Origin: Streptomyces davaonensis JCM 4913
Lineage (GTDB): Bacteria > Actinomycetota > Actinomycetes > Streptomycetales > Streptomycetaceae
Assembly: GCF_000349325.1 (NCBI RefSeq)
Contig: NC_020504.1
Coordinates: 3,692,053 to 3,756,052 of the forward strand
Length of the DNA: 64,000 nucleotides
Direction: 5' to 3'
Part shown: positions 32,806 to 41,042 of the stretch, in pieces
How the letters are laid out: each line of letters opens with the position of its first letter
How positions within the stretch are numbered: the stretch's first letter is position 1
Translations under genes and position numbers: made by a program
The notes under the pieces: generated by a model
Databases searched by the model: none
What the model saw: the letters and a program-made list of their open reading frames with translations, nothing else
Told to the model about the DNA's origin: nothing

Positions 32806-34071
32806 TCAGGCCGGCGCTGCTTCTTTTGGGGTCCGGGCCAGTCGTTGCAGCGTGCAGAAGGCGTGCGCGACGGAGACGAGGGTGACGTGGTGGTGCCATC
32901 CGTTCCAGGTCCGGCCCTCGAAGTGGGCGAGTCCCAGGGCCTGTTTCATCTCCCGGTAGTCGTGCTCGATGCGCCAGCGGAGTTTGGCGAGGCGGACCAG
33001 TGTGGTCAGGGGCATGCCGGAGGGCAGGTCGGACAGCCAGTACTGCACCGGCTCGCTCTCGCCGGCCGGCCATTCGGCCAGCAGCCAGCACACAGGCAGT
33101 TCCGGGCCGTCGACGTGCTGGCGGACCTCGCGTCCGGCGGACCGGATCCGCAGCGCCACGAAGCGGGAGTACATCCGCTTGCGGCCGGAGCGGCCGGTGC
33201 CGGGCCGGGAGCCCTCCCGCCACTGCACCGGCCGGGCCGCCTTCCGGCCCGCCGCGATGACCAGCTCCTTCACCGGCCGCGGCTTGTCGGGATACTTCGC
33301 CACCGGCGGGCGTCCGGACCCGGAGTGCGGTTCGGCCACCGGCACCGCGTCGGCGGGCTGGGCAGACAGCGTGGTGGAGATGCCCACCACGTAGTTCAGG
33401 CCGCGTTCCTGCAGTCCGTTCCGGAACGCGGCGGCGTCACCGTATCCGGCGTCCGCGACGGCCAGCGGCACCTCGATGCCCCAGGAGCGGGTCTCGTCGA
33501 GCATATCCAGGGCCAGCTGCCACTTCTCCACATGCCCGACATCGTCCGGGATACCGCAGGCTGTGCGGCGGGCGACCTTGTCCGCATCGGCCTTCGGCGA
33601 GGCGGGATCCCAGCTCTGGGGCAGGAACAACCGCCAGTTGACCGCCGCCGAGGCGTGGTCGGACGCGAGGTGGAGGGAGACGCCGACCTGGCAATTGGTG
33701 ACCTTGCCGGCCGTGCCGGTGTACTGCCGCGACACACACGCCGAGGCAGTCCCGTCCTTGAGGAACCCTGTGTCGTCGAAGACGAAGGCGTCGGGCCCGA
33801 TCCTCTCCTCCATCCGCCAGGCGAGCTGGGCCCGGATGTGTGCCGGGTCCCAGGGACTGGTGGTGATGAAGTTGGCCAGTGCCTGCCGGTTCCCGTCCTC
33901 ACCCAGGCGGGCGGCCATCGGCTCGACCGATTTACGCTGCCCGTCGGTCAGCAGCCCCCGCAGATAGACCTGCCCCCACCGTCGCTGATCCCTGCGCGCA
34001 AACGGCTCGAACACCTCCGCCGCGAACGTCTCCAACTCACCACGCACCAACGCAATCTCGTCCGGAGTCAC
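32806..34071 (-). CDS. IS701-family DDE transposase
   Basis: 421 residues, intact. DDE superfamily (DDE_5-type) features: [12 protein letters not shown] (first Asp, about residue 98), [20 protein letters not shown] (second Asp), and [23 protein letters not shown] (Glu in the Y-2-E-type helix). Start at 34071, 50 nt inside the right end. Its transcription runs in the same direction as bldK operon C, directly downstream, so operon transcripts could read into it. No frameshift or internal stop, suggesting recent activity. Confidence 0.9.
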   Translation of the reverse strand: MTPDEIALVRGELETFAAEVFEPFARRDQRRWGQVYLRGLLTDGQRKSVEPMAARLGEDGNRQALANFITTSPWDPAHIRAQLAWRMEERIGPDAFVFDDTGFLKDGTASACVSRQYTGTAGKVTNCQVGVSLHLASDHASAAVNWRLFLPQSWDPASPKADADKVARRTACGIPDDVGHVEKWQLALDMLDETRSWGIEVPLAVADAGYGDAAAFRNGLQERGLNYVVGISTTLSAQPADAVPVAEPHSGSGRPPVAKYPDKPRPVKELVIAAGRKAARPVQWREGSRPGTGRSGRKRMYSRFVALRIRSAGREVRQHVDGPELPVCWLLAEWPAGESEPVQYWLSDLPSGMPLTTLVRLAKLRWRIEHDYREMKQALGLAHFEGRTWNGWHHHVTLVSVAHAFCTLQRLARTPKEAAPA

Positions 34072-34120
34072 ACACTCTCAACGCCACACCGGCCCAGCAG
34101 GACACGCAACACCACAACCG

Positions 34121-34140
34121 ACCTGACCAAGCCCTACTAG
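34121..34140 (-). repeat. right inverted end of the IS
   Basis: ACCTGACCAAGCCCTACTAG. Bases 34137-34140 (CTAG) are the second target-duplication copy and contain the TAG stop of the adjacent ABC ATPase gene. Confidence 0.93.
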
Positions 34141-35273
34141 GAAGTCGTCGAACCGCCATCCTCTTCGAGCTGTTCCTCCAGCGCCGCCAGCGCCGGGTCC
34201 AGCACGATGTCCTCGTCCCGTGCCTCGATCGTCGGGTCCTCCGGGAAGTGGCAGGCCGTCAGGTGGCCCTCGTGGTTGCCGGAGAGGCGAATCAGCGGGG
34301 GTTCCTCCGTCGCGCACTTGTCCTGGGCCTTCCAGCACCGGGTGCGGAAGCGGCAGCCCGACGGTGGGGAGATCGGGGACGGTACGTCACCGGCCAGCCG
34401 GATGCGTTCCCGGGGCGACGCGGACTCGTCCGCCAGGTTCACCTCGGGCACCGCCGAGAGCAGGGCGTGGGTGTAGGGGTGGCGAGGACGGGTGTAGATG
34501 GACTCCCGGTCGCCGACCTCGATCACCTTCCCGAGGTACATGACCGCGACGCGCTGCGAGAAGTGCCGTACGACGGCGAGGTCGTGGGCGATGAACAGGA
34601 ACGCGATGCCGAGTTCCCGCTGCACCTCCTGGAGCAGGTTGACCACCTGCGCCTGGATGGAGACGTCCAGGGCCGACACCGGTTCGTCCGCCACGATCAG
34701 CTTCGGTTCCAGAGCCAACGCGCGGGCCACGCCGATGCGTTGGCGCTGGCCGCCGGAGAACTCGTGCGGGAAGCGGTTGTAGTGCTCGGGGTTGAGGCCC
34801 ACGATCTCCAGGAGTTCACGGACCCGCTTCTCCCGGCCGCCGTCCGGATCGATGCCGTTGATCTCCATCGGACTGGAGATGATCTTGCCGACCGTCTGGC
34901 GGGGGTTGAGCGAGGAGTAGGGGTCCTGGAAGATCATCTGGATCTCGGACCTGATCGGGGCCAACTGCTTGCGGCTGGCGTGGGTGATGTCCTGGCCCCG
35001 GTAGGAGATCGAGCCCGACGTGGGCTCCAGCAGCCGGGTGATGAGGCGGCCGGTGGTCGACTTGCCGCAGCCCGACTCCCCCACCAGGCCGAAGCTCTCA
35101 CCGACGTTCACGGTCAGGTCGATGCCGTCCACGGCCTGGACGGCGCCGACGGTCCGGCGGATGGGAAACCCGCCCTTGACCGGGAAGTGCTTGGTCAGCC
35201 CCTCCACTTTCAGCAGCGGCTCCCCGGCCGTCGCGGCCTGCCGGGGAGCGGGGAGGACGAGGTCCTCTGTCAT
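34137..35273 (-). CDS. bldKE: oligopeptide ABC importer ATPase, OppF type (operon C, probable BldKE)
   Basis: 378 residues, start ATG 35273 (GAGGACACGTC upstream). Walker [32 protein letters not shown], signature [19 protein letters not shown], Walker [15 protein letters not shown], His in [11 protein letters not shown]; cysteines [15 protein letters not shown] and ACHFPED. It has an extra acidic C-terminal tail ([20 protein letters not shown] ending GGSTTS). Its TAG stop lies in the CTAG target duplication of the IS, so the product is intact. BldK imports an extracellular oligopeptide needed for aerial mycelium formation in S. coelicolor; the name here is by gene order next to typA. Confidence 0.82.
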   Translation of the reverse strand: MTEDLVLPAPRQAATAGEPLLKVEGLTKHFPVKGGFPIRRTVGAVQAVDGIDLTVNVGESFGLVGESGCGKSTTGRLITRLLEPTSGSISYRGQDITHASRKQLAPIRSEIQMIFQDPYSSLNPRQTVGKIISSPMEINGIDPDGGREKRVRELLEIVGLNPEHYNRFPHEFSGGQRQRIGVARALALEPKLIVADEPVSALDVSIQAQVVNLLQEVQRELGIAFLFIAHDLAVVRHFSQRVAVMYLGKVIEVGDRESIYTRPRHPYTHALLSAVPEVNLADESASPRERIRLAGDVPSPISPPSGCRFRTRCWKAQDKCATEEPPLIRLSGNHEGHLTACHFPEDPTIEARDEDIVLDPALAALEEQLEEDGGSTTS

Positions 35274-35290
35274 GACGTGTCCTCCTGGCC

Positions 35291-36352
35291 TCAGCCCAGC
35301 CGGGGCTTGATCTCTTCGATGAAGATGGTCCGCTTCTGGTCCGCCGTCAGATGGCAGGCCGAGGCCCGGTCAGGGGCCAGCAGCGGGCGTTCGGTGACGC
35401 AGCGGCTGCCGCCCACCCGGTCCTGGAAGGTGCAGCGCGGATGGAACCGGCAGCCCGGGGGCGGCTTCAGCAGCGAGGGCGGGGAGCCCGGGATGGGCGC
35501 CAGCGGCGCGCCGACGTCCGAGTTGATCCGCGGCATCGAGTTCAGCAGGCCCCAGGTGTACGGGTGTTGCGGCGCCCTGAGCACCTCTGCGGCCGAGCCC
35601 CGCTCGATCGCGCCGCCCGCGTACATCACCATGATGTCGTCGGCCATGTCGGCGATGACCCCGAGGTCGTGGGTGATGAAGATGATCGCCGAGCCGAACT
35701 CCTGCTGGAGGTCCTTCAAGAGGTCCAGGATCTGTGCCTGGACGGTGACGTCCAAGGCCGTGGTCGGTTCGTCGGCGATCAGGAGGTCCGGGTCGCAGAC
35801 CAGGGCCATGGCGATCATCGCGCGCTGGCGCATACCGCCGGAGAACTGATGGGGATAGTCCTTCGCCCGCTCCTTGGGGTTGGGGATGCCGACCTTGCCG
35901 AGCATCTCCACGGCCCGTGACCACGCCTCCTTCTTGGAGGCGCCGCGGTGCTTCATGTACGGCTCGGCGATCTGCCGGCCCACCGTGTAGTACGGGGAGA
36001 GCGCGGTCAGCGGGTCCTGGAAGATCATCGCGACCTTGTTGCCGCGCAGCCGCTCCAGCTCCGACTCCCGCGCGGTGGTCAGCTCCTGACCCTCCAGCAG
36101 GATCTCGCCCTCGACGGTGGTGAACATCGGGTTGTGCAGGCCGAGGATGGTCAGGTTGGTGACGGACTTGCCCGAGCCCGACTCCCCGACGATGCCGAGG
36201 GTGCGGCCGCGTTCGAGGTCGAAGGAGAGCCCGTCCACGGCCCGGACGATGCCGTCCTCGGTCCGGAAGCTGACATGCAGGTCCCGCACCGAGAGAAACG
36301 CGCCCGCGCCGGCCGGGACGGGCGCCCCGGCCTCCTTGGTCAAAGTGGTCAC
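35291..36352 (-). CDS. bldKD: oligopeptide ABC importer ATPase, OppD type (operon C, probable BldKD)
   Basis: 353 residues, GTG start after AGGAGCACTTC. Walker [26 protein letters not shown], signature [19 protein letters not shown], Walker [14 protein letters not shown], His in [15 protein letters not shown]-terminal cysteines [18 protein letters not shown] and ACHLTADQK. Ends 17 nt before the OppF gene. Very similar to the operon B OppD. Confidence 0.82.
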   Translation of the reverse strand: MTTLTKEAGAPVPAGAGAFLSVRDLHVSFRTEDGIVRAVDGLSFDLERGRTLGIVGESGSGKSVTNLTILGLHNPMFTTVEGEILLEGQELTTARESELERLRGNKVAMIFQDPLTALSPYYTVGRQIAEPYMKHRGASKKEAWSRAVEMLGKVGIPNPKERAKDYPHQFSGGMRQRAMIAMALVCDPDLLIADEPTTALDVTVQAQILDLLKDLQQEFGSAIIFITHDLGVIADMADDIMVMYAGGAIERGSAAEVLRAPQHPYTWGLLNSMPRINSDVGAPLAPIPGSPPSLLKPPPGCRFHPRCTFQDRVGGSRCVTERPLLAPDRASACHLTADQKRTIFIEEIKPRLG

Positions 36353-36374
36353 GAAGTGCTCCTAAGGGGCGCGG

Positions 36375-37355
36375 CTACGACAGCCGCACGCGCGGGTCGA
36401 TCACGGCGTAGAAGGCGTCGACGATGATGTTGCACAGCAGGATCATGGTGGCGGCGAACAACATCACGCCCAGCAGCAGCGGAAGGTCGCTGAACTGCAC
36501 CGACTCCACCGCCAGATGCCCGAGTCCGGGCAGTCCGAAGGTGTACTCGGTGATGATCGCGCCGCCCAGCATCGAGGAGAGGTCGATACCGAGGATGGTG
36601 ACGATCGGGATGAGCGAGCCGCGCCAGGCGTACCGGAAGAAGACATAGCGTCTGCTCATGCCCTTGGCGCGGGCGGTGCGGACGTGTTCCTCCTGGAGCT
36701 GTTCGATCATCGAGGAGCGCGCCATACGGGTGTACTGCGCGGCGAAGATCGTGGACAGCACGACCCACGGGATGATCAGCCCGGTGAACCAGGCGACCGG
36801 ATCCGCGGTGAGTTCGGTGTAGCGGGGTTCGTCGAAGAGATGGGTCTGGTACACCAGCACGGCCATGGCCAGCGGGCCCAGGAAGTAGATCTGCATGGAA
36901 CTGAGCACCATGGAGCCCGCGGTGAAGGACTTGTCCACCAGCGTGCCGCGCCGCCAGGCGGCGATCATTCCGGTGCCGAGGCCGACGAAGAGGAACACCA
37001 CGGTGGCGCCGAGCGCGAGCGAGGCGGTCAGCGGCAGCCGGTCCATCAGGGTGGACCAGACCTCCTCGTTGGTGTGGTACGAGTAGCCGAAACAGGGGGC
37101 GGGGCAGGGCCCTTGGTTGAAGTCGTCGCGGCCCATGAAGACGCCCTGAAGGAAGATCCAGAACTGCTCGGGGATCGACTTGTCGATGCCGAGCGTGGTG
37201 TGGATGTTCTCCAGTGCCTCGGGCGTACACGTCTTGCCGCACATCAGCAGCGCCGGGTCACGGGGCATACCGAAGAAGAGCAGGAAGGCGACGACGGTCA
37301 GCAGGATCAGGATCACGATCGAGCCGAGGATCCGGCGGAAGAGGAAGCGCAGCAT
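36375..37355 (-). CDS. bldKC: oligopeptide ABC importer permease, OppB type (operon C, probable BldKC)
   Basis: 326 residues from ATG 37355, same length as the operon B copy. MLRFLFRRILGSIVILILLT opens helix 1; cysteine pairs MCGKTCTPEAL and GPCPAPCFGYSY in the outer loop; coupling motif EEHVRTARAKGMSRRYVFFR; end VDAFYAVIDPRVRLS. A frame continuing upstream to 37766 runs through the hairpin and the binding-protein gene and is not coding. Confidence 0.82.
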   Translation of the reverse strand: MLRFLFRRILGSIVILILLTVVAFLLFFGMPRDPALLMCGKTCTPEALENIHTTLGIDKSIPEQFWIFLQGVFMGRDDFNQGPCPAPCFGYSYHTNEEVWSTLMDRLPLTASLALGATVVFLFVGLGTGMIAAWRRGTLVDKSFTAGSMVLSSMQIYFLGPLAMAVLVYQTHLFDEPRYTELTADPVAWFTGLIIPWVVLSTIFAAQYTRMARSSMIEQLQEEHVRTARAKGMSRRYVFFRYAWRGSLIPIVTILGIDLSSMLGGAIITEYTFGLPGLGHLAVESVQFSDLPLLLGVMLFAATMILLCNIIVDAFYAVIDPRVRLS

Positions 37356-37393
37356 CTCAGTGGCAGCTTTCGGACTCGAAGGCCGTGCGGCGC

Positions 37394-37423
37394 GGTGCGC
37401 CCCGTCACGGGACGGGGCGCACC
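37394..37423 (-). terminator. strong hairpin between binding-protein and permease genes (operon C)
   Basis: Perfect 13-bp stem GGTGCGCCCCGTC / GACGGGGCGCACC with ACGG loop, about 20 nt after the binding-protein stop (37445) and 39 nt before the permease start. No T-run. Placed like the hairpin in operon B. Confidence 0.75.
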
Positions 37424-37444
37424 GGGCACGCGGTCGGGAAGGGG

Positions 37445-39256
37445 TTACTTCACGAACAGCCGGCGCGGGTCGACGCCGCCGATGACGTCGTCGTAGACCA
37501 GGCCACCGAGCTTGGAGCCGGCGATCTGGGTCTGCTTGTAGTACGCCGTCGGGATGTTGGAGACGACGTCCTTGACGATGTACTCGTTGATCGCGTTCCA
37601 CGCCTCGGCGGCCTTCACCGGGTCGGTGATGGTGGACGCCTTGTCGATGTCCGCGTTGACCTTCGGGTCGTTGATGTGCGAGTAGTTCGAGGCGCCGTCC
37701 TGGATCTGACGGCCGTCGTACAGCGGCGGGATGACGGTCGAGGCGCTCGGCCAGTCGGCACCCCACGCGGTGTGGTAGATGTCGAAGTTGTTGTCGACCT
37801 TGCTGACCTGGTCGTAGTACGTCTCGGCCGGGATCTCCTGGCGCTGCACGTCGAAGCCGGCCTTCTCCAGGCCCGCCGCCATGGCGGTGGAGTACTGCTG
37901 GCCCTCGGGGGTGTTGATGTAGCCGAAGGTGAGCTTCAGGCCCGTCTTGCCGGCCTTCTCCAGCAGTTCCTTGGCCTTCGCCGGGTCACCCGCGGGCTTC
38001 TTCTTCTTGCCGAAGGGGTCGAAGCCGGGGTCGAAGCCGGTGACGGTCGGGCTGATCAGACCGCCGGCGACCTCCATCGCGTCGGTGCCGCCGAAGGCGC
38101 GCACGAACGGGGTGATGGGCAGGGCGTAGGCGATCGCCTCACGGACCGTCTTGTCCTGCATCTCCGGGTGGGTCAGGTTCACGTTCATCTGACCCACGTA
38201 CGGCTGGTAGCCGGAGATCCGGCGGGATTCCAGCGCCGTGTCGTTCAGCACCTTGGACAGGTTGCCCGCGTCGACCTGGTTGCTGAAGCTGACCGCGGTC
38301 GCGTTGGTGCCGGAGTCGTCGAGGATGGCCTTGGTGGAGTCCTCGTACTGCTTGTTGAACTGGAAGTTGAACTGGTCGGCGTACTGGTGCCGGATCGGGT
38401 CGGTCTTCGCGTCCCAGTTGGTGTTCTTCACCAGGACCATCGACTTGCCGGACTTGAACTCCTGGATCTTGTACGGGCCGGCCGTCATCGGCTCCTTGTC
38501 GTACTTCTCCTTGGTGTCGTTCTTCTCGGAGACGATCGAGTAGCCCGCCATGGCCAGCGCGTACGGCAGGTCGGGCTTGGCCGACTTGAACTTGAACAGG
38601 ATCGTTTTGTCGTCCGGAGTCTCCAGGATGGAGTCCGGCAGGTGCTTGCCCTTGTACGGACCGTCCTTGAGGAGCTTGCGGTACTCCGCGCCCGGGGTGT
38701 CCGCGAGCCACTGCTGAAGGAACGTCGGGCCGTTGGAGACGAACGGCGCGAACAGCCGCTCGTAGGTGTGGCGCACGTCGGCGGAGGTGATCGCGGAGCC
38801 GTCGGCCCACTTGATCCCGTCCTTCAGCGTGAACTTCCAGGTCTTGCCGCCGTCCGTGGTGGTACCGGAGTCGGTGGCCAGGTCGCCGACGACCTCGTGC
38901 TCCTTGCCGTCGTCGCTGGTGGCCTTGTAGCCGGTGAGCCCTCTGTGGATCAGCTGCGACAGGGCCATCTCGTCGGAGACGTAGATCTGTCCGGGGTCCA
39001 GGTGCGCGAAGCTGTCGCGCTGGAGCACGGTGATCGTGCCGCCCGGCTTGGCGCCGGGGACTTCGGCGGCGGGGCCGGTCGACGCCTTCTCGTCACCGAA
39101 CTCGATGCCCGCCTGCTGCCGCTCGGCGTTCTCCTTGTCCTGCTTGTCGTTGCCCGTGCCCTCACTGCCGCCCTCGCTGCAACCGGTGAGCACAAGAGCT
39201 CCCGCCGCGAGCAGTGAGACCGCGGCGTACGCGTGGCGTCCACCCTTACCCATCAC
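37445..39256 (-). CDS. bldKB: oligopeptide-binding lipoprotein (operon C, probable BldKB)
   Basis: 603 residues (GTG 39256 after GGTGGG; ATG 39253 is the alternative). Sec lipoprotein signal HAYAAVSLLAAGALVLTGC with lipobox LTGC at about residue 25. SBP_bac_5 domain: GGTITVLQRDSFAHLDPGQI, WKFTLKDGIKWADGSAITSA, a hinge segment AGGLISPTVTGFDPGFDPFG, and the aromatic AWGADWPSASTVIPPLYDGR. BldKB of S. coelicolor is a lipoprotein of about 600 residues that binds the morphogenetic peptide; the size and the place next to typA fit. No twin-arginine motif, in contrast to operon B. Confidence 0.8.
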   Translation of the reverse strand: MMGKGGRHAYAAVSLLAAGALVLTGCSEGGSEGTGNDKQDKENAERQQAGIEFGDEKASTGPAAEVPGAKPGGTITVLQRDSFAHLDPGQIYVSDEMALSQLIHRGLTGYKATSDDGKEHEVVGDLATDSGTTTDGGKTWKFTLKDGIKWADGSAITSADVRHTYERLFAPFVSNGPTFLQQWLADTPGAEYRKLLKDGPYKGKHLPDSILETPDDKTILFKFKSAKPDLPYALAMAGYSIVSEKNDTKEKYDKEPMTAGPYKIQEFKSGKSMVLVKNTNWDAKTDPIRHQYADQFNFQFNKQYEDSTKAILDDSGTNATAVSFSNQVDAGNLSKVLNDTALESRRISGYQPYVGQMNVNLTHPEMQDKTVREAIAYALPITPFVRAFGGTDAMEVAGGLISPTVTGFDPGFDPFGKKKKPAGDPAKAKELLEKAGKTGLKLTFGYINTPEGQQYSTAMAAGLEKAGFDVQRQEIPAETYYDQVSKVDNNFDIYHTAWGADWPSASTVIPPLYDGRQIQDGASNYSHINDPKVNADIDKASTITDPVKAAEAWNAINEYIVKDVVSNIPTAYYKQTQIAGSKLGGLVYDDVIGGVDPRRLFVK

Positions 39257-39366
39257 TCAATTCCCACCCATCTTGTCGTTCACCAGTGCTGATGAAGTGA
39301 ATTGCTGTCCGCCGACAGTCGTGCCGTCGGCCGGAGTTCGGGCGAGGACGCCCCTCAACGTGTCGG

Positions 39367-40416
39367 TCAGCGAGCCGTCTTGGGATCGAAGGCGTCCCGG
39401 ACCGAGTCCCCGAGCAGGTTGAACGCCACGATGAAGACGATCATCGAGATGCCCGGGAAGAACATGTAGGTGATGTCGTTCTGCATGACGAGCTCGGTGG
39501 CCGCCTTGGAGAACATCTGGCCCCAGTCAGGGGTCGGTTCGACCAGCCCCACTCCGAGGAAGGAAAGACCGGCTTCGGCGGTCACGAAGTTCGGCAGCAT
39601 GTAGGTCGCCTGCACCAGGATCGGGGTGACCACGTTGGGCAGGATCTCCTTGCGGATGATCCGTCCCGGTGGCGCTCCGCTGACCTTGGCGGCCTCGATG
39701 AACTCCCGTTCTCGCAGGGCGAGTGCGGTGCCGCGCAGGATGCGCGCGAGGCTCATCCAGCCGAGCACCCACATCACCGAGATCAGCGCCACCACCCGGA
39801 CGTAGACCGGGGTCTCGTCGCGCGGGCTGACGAACAGGGAGACCACGACCGGCATGCTCGCGATGAAGAAGAGCTGGGAGGGGATGGCGAGCAGGAAGTC
39901 GATCACCCGGCTGATCACGTAGTCGGTCTTGCCACCGAGGTAGCCGGCCGCGACGCCGAGGACGATGCCGGTCAGCACGGTGGCCAGGGTCACCGCGAGC
40001 GAGATGCCCAGGGAGTTGCGGATGCCGTAGATCAGCTTGGTGAAGACGTCGTAGCCGTTGCCCGGTTCGAGGCCGAACCAGAACTCGCCGCTGATGCCTC
40101 CGTTGGGCTGTACCGGCACACCCGCGCTGTCGAACAGCTCGGGGCGCTCGTCGGCGTAGACCGTGTACGGGGTCTTGCCGTACAGCTTGGCGATCAGCGG
40201 GGCGAGCAGTCCGATCAGGAAGAAGAAGATGACGACGTAGGCCGAGATCACTCCGGTGCGGTCGCGTTTGAAGCGGATCCACATCAGCTGGCCGGGTGAC
40301 CGGCCGACGAGTGTCTCGTCCTCGGGCTTCGTCTTCGGCTCTGGTTCGCCGTCGACGACGACCGAACTCCCGCCGCCCTCAATGTCGATAGGACTTGTCA
40401 CAGTTCGTCCGTTCAC
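39367..40416 (-). CDS. bldKA: oligopeptide ABC importer permease, OppC type (operon C, probable BldKA)
   Basis: 349 residues (GTG 40416 or GTG 40401, neither with a perfect ribosome site). Acidic N-terminal tail, then RSPGQLMWIRFKRDRTGVIS; outer loop PNGGISGEFWFGLEPGNGYD; coupling motif EFIEAAKVSGAPPGRIIRKE; end LLGDSVRDAFDPKTAR. First gene of the operon, about 110 nt before the binding-protein gene. Parallel to the operon B OppC throughout. Confidence 0.82.
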   Translation of the reverse strand: MNGRTVTSPIDIEGGGSSVVVDGEPEPKTKPEDETLVGRSPGQLMWIRFKRDRTGVISAYVVIFFFLIGLLAPLIAKLYGKTPYTVYADERPELFDSAGVPVQPNGGISGEFWFGLEPGNGYDVFTKLIYGIRNSLGISLAVTLATVLTGIVLGVAAGYLGGKTDYVISRVIDFLLAIPSQLFFIASMPVVVSLFVSPRDETPVYVRVVALISVMWVLGWMSLARILRGTALALREREFIEAAKVSGAPPGRIIRKEILPNVVTPILVQATYMLPNFVTAEAGLSFLGVGLVEPTPDWGQMFSKAATELVMQNDITYMFFPGISMIVFIVAFNLLGDSVRDAFDPKTAR

Positions 40417-41042
40417 AGGTGTGGGTGTGCCGAACCCACGACCGGCGCAGGGTGTGCGTGGTCGCGGATCGGATCATGGAGAAACGTCGGGGCACCCCGA
40501 GGCGTGCGGGAAATCCGCAGCCGGACGCGCGTAGTTGAACGGCGGCTTCAACCCGCCGACAGCCGCCTCAGCGGCAACTGCCCCGCGCGTCGCGTGGATT
40601 GACGACTGCGGACGGCATGACCCACTTGGTGTGCACAACACCGCACATGGGTTCCTCCTAGTGACTCAACGCGTTCACCGACAGGAGGGGGTACATGCCT
40701 TTCCTCCGACACCCCTGACGGAGGGTCAGGCACCCCCTGGTGCTCGTGAGCCGGCGCTGTCCCCACAGCGCGAGACCCATTGACCCGAGCGCTACGCGGC
40801 TAACTATCTGCCATGTGCCAACTACCGACCACTGTCTTTAAATCTCAATTCAGTCACAGCTGGCGCGTAGACCTTCCAAAATCTGGACAAAGCGTTCGCC
40901 TCAAGAAGGGCGCGAAACGGACGTGTTACATGGCTATCGGGCGAGGATCTCCGCATTTCGGACAGGAGGGGGTCGGAAAACGGGTTGCAAAAAGCCCGGA
41001 TCTCCCCATGATCGGGGGGACCCGGGCTCAAATGCCGGAGGA
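40417..41042. promoter_or_regulatory. 626-nt upstream region of bldK operon C and 3' region of typA
   Basis: No convincing gene. Short open frames here lack codon bias. From left to right: the bldK leader; small dyads CCTGAC-GGAG-GTCAGG type and GCACC-CCCT-GGTGC near 40716-40742; an unusually A/T-rich stretch at 40800-40900 (CTTTAAATCTCAATTCAG) that is a good place for the bldK promoter; then the typA terminator. The long spacing fits a developmentally controlled promoter. Confidence 0.5.
40993..41028 (-). terminator. rho-independent terminator of typA
   Basis: AGCCCGGATCTCCCC pairs with GGGGGGACCCGGGCT around ATGAT; on the minus strand the hairpin is followed by CTTTTTGC, giving a rare T-run. 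Confidence 0.88.

Larger units (their letters stand above)
32691..34140. mobile_element. IS701-like insertion sequence with CTAG target duplication
   Basis: Element of about 1.45 kb bounded by perfect 20-bp inverted ends (32691-32710 and 34121-34140, CTAGTAGGGCTTGGTCAGGT and complement). The outermost CTAG on each side is best read as a 4-bp target duplication, leaving a 16-bp terminal repeat beginning TAGGGC; IS701-family elements duplicate YTAR tetranucleotides. It carries one intact transposase gene, so it looks functional. The right-hand CTAG supplies the TAG stop codon (34137-34139) of the neighbouring ABC ATPase gene, whose reading frame is undamaged. It lies between the two convergent bldK-type operons. 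Confidence 0.9.

Noticed and set aside
40548..40766. 72-residue open frame in the typA-bldK gap
   Set aside because: No ribosome site and composition unlike coding Streptomyces DNA; treated as intergenic.
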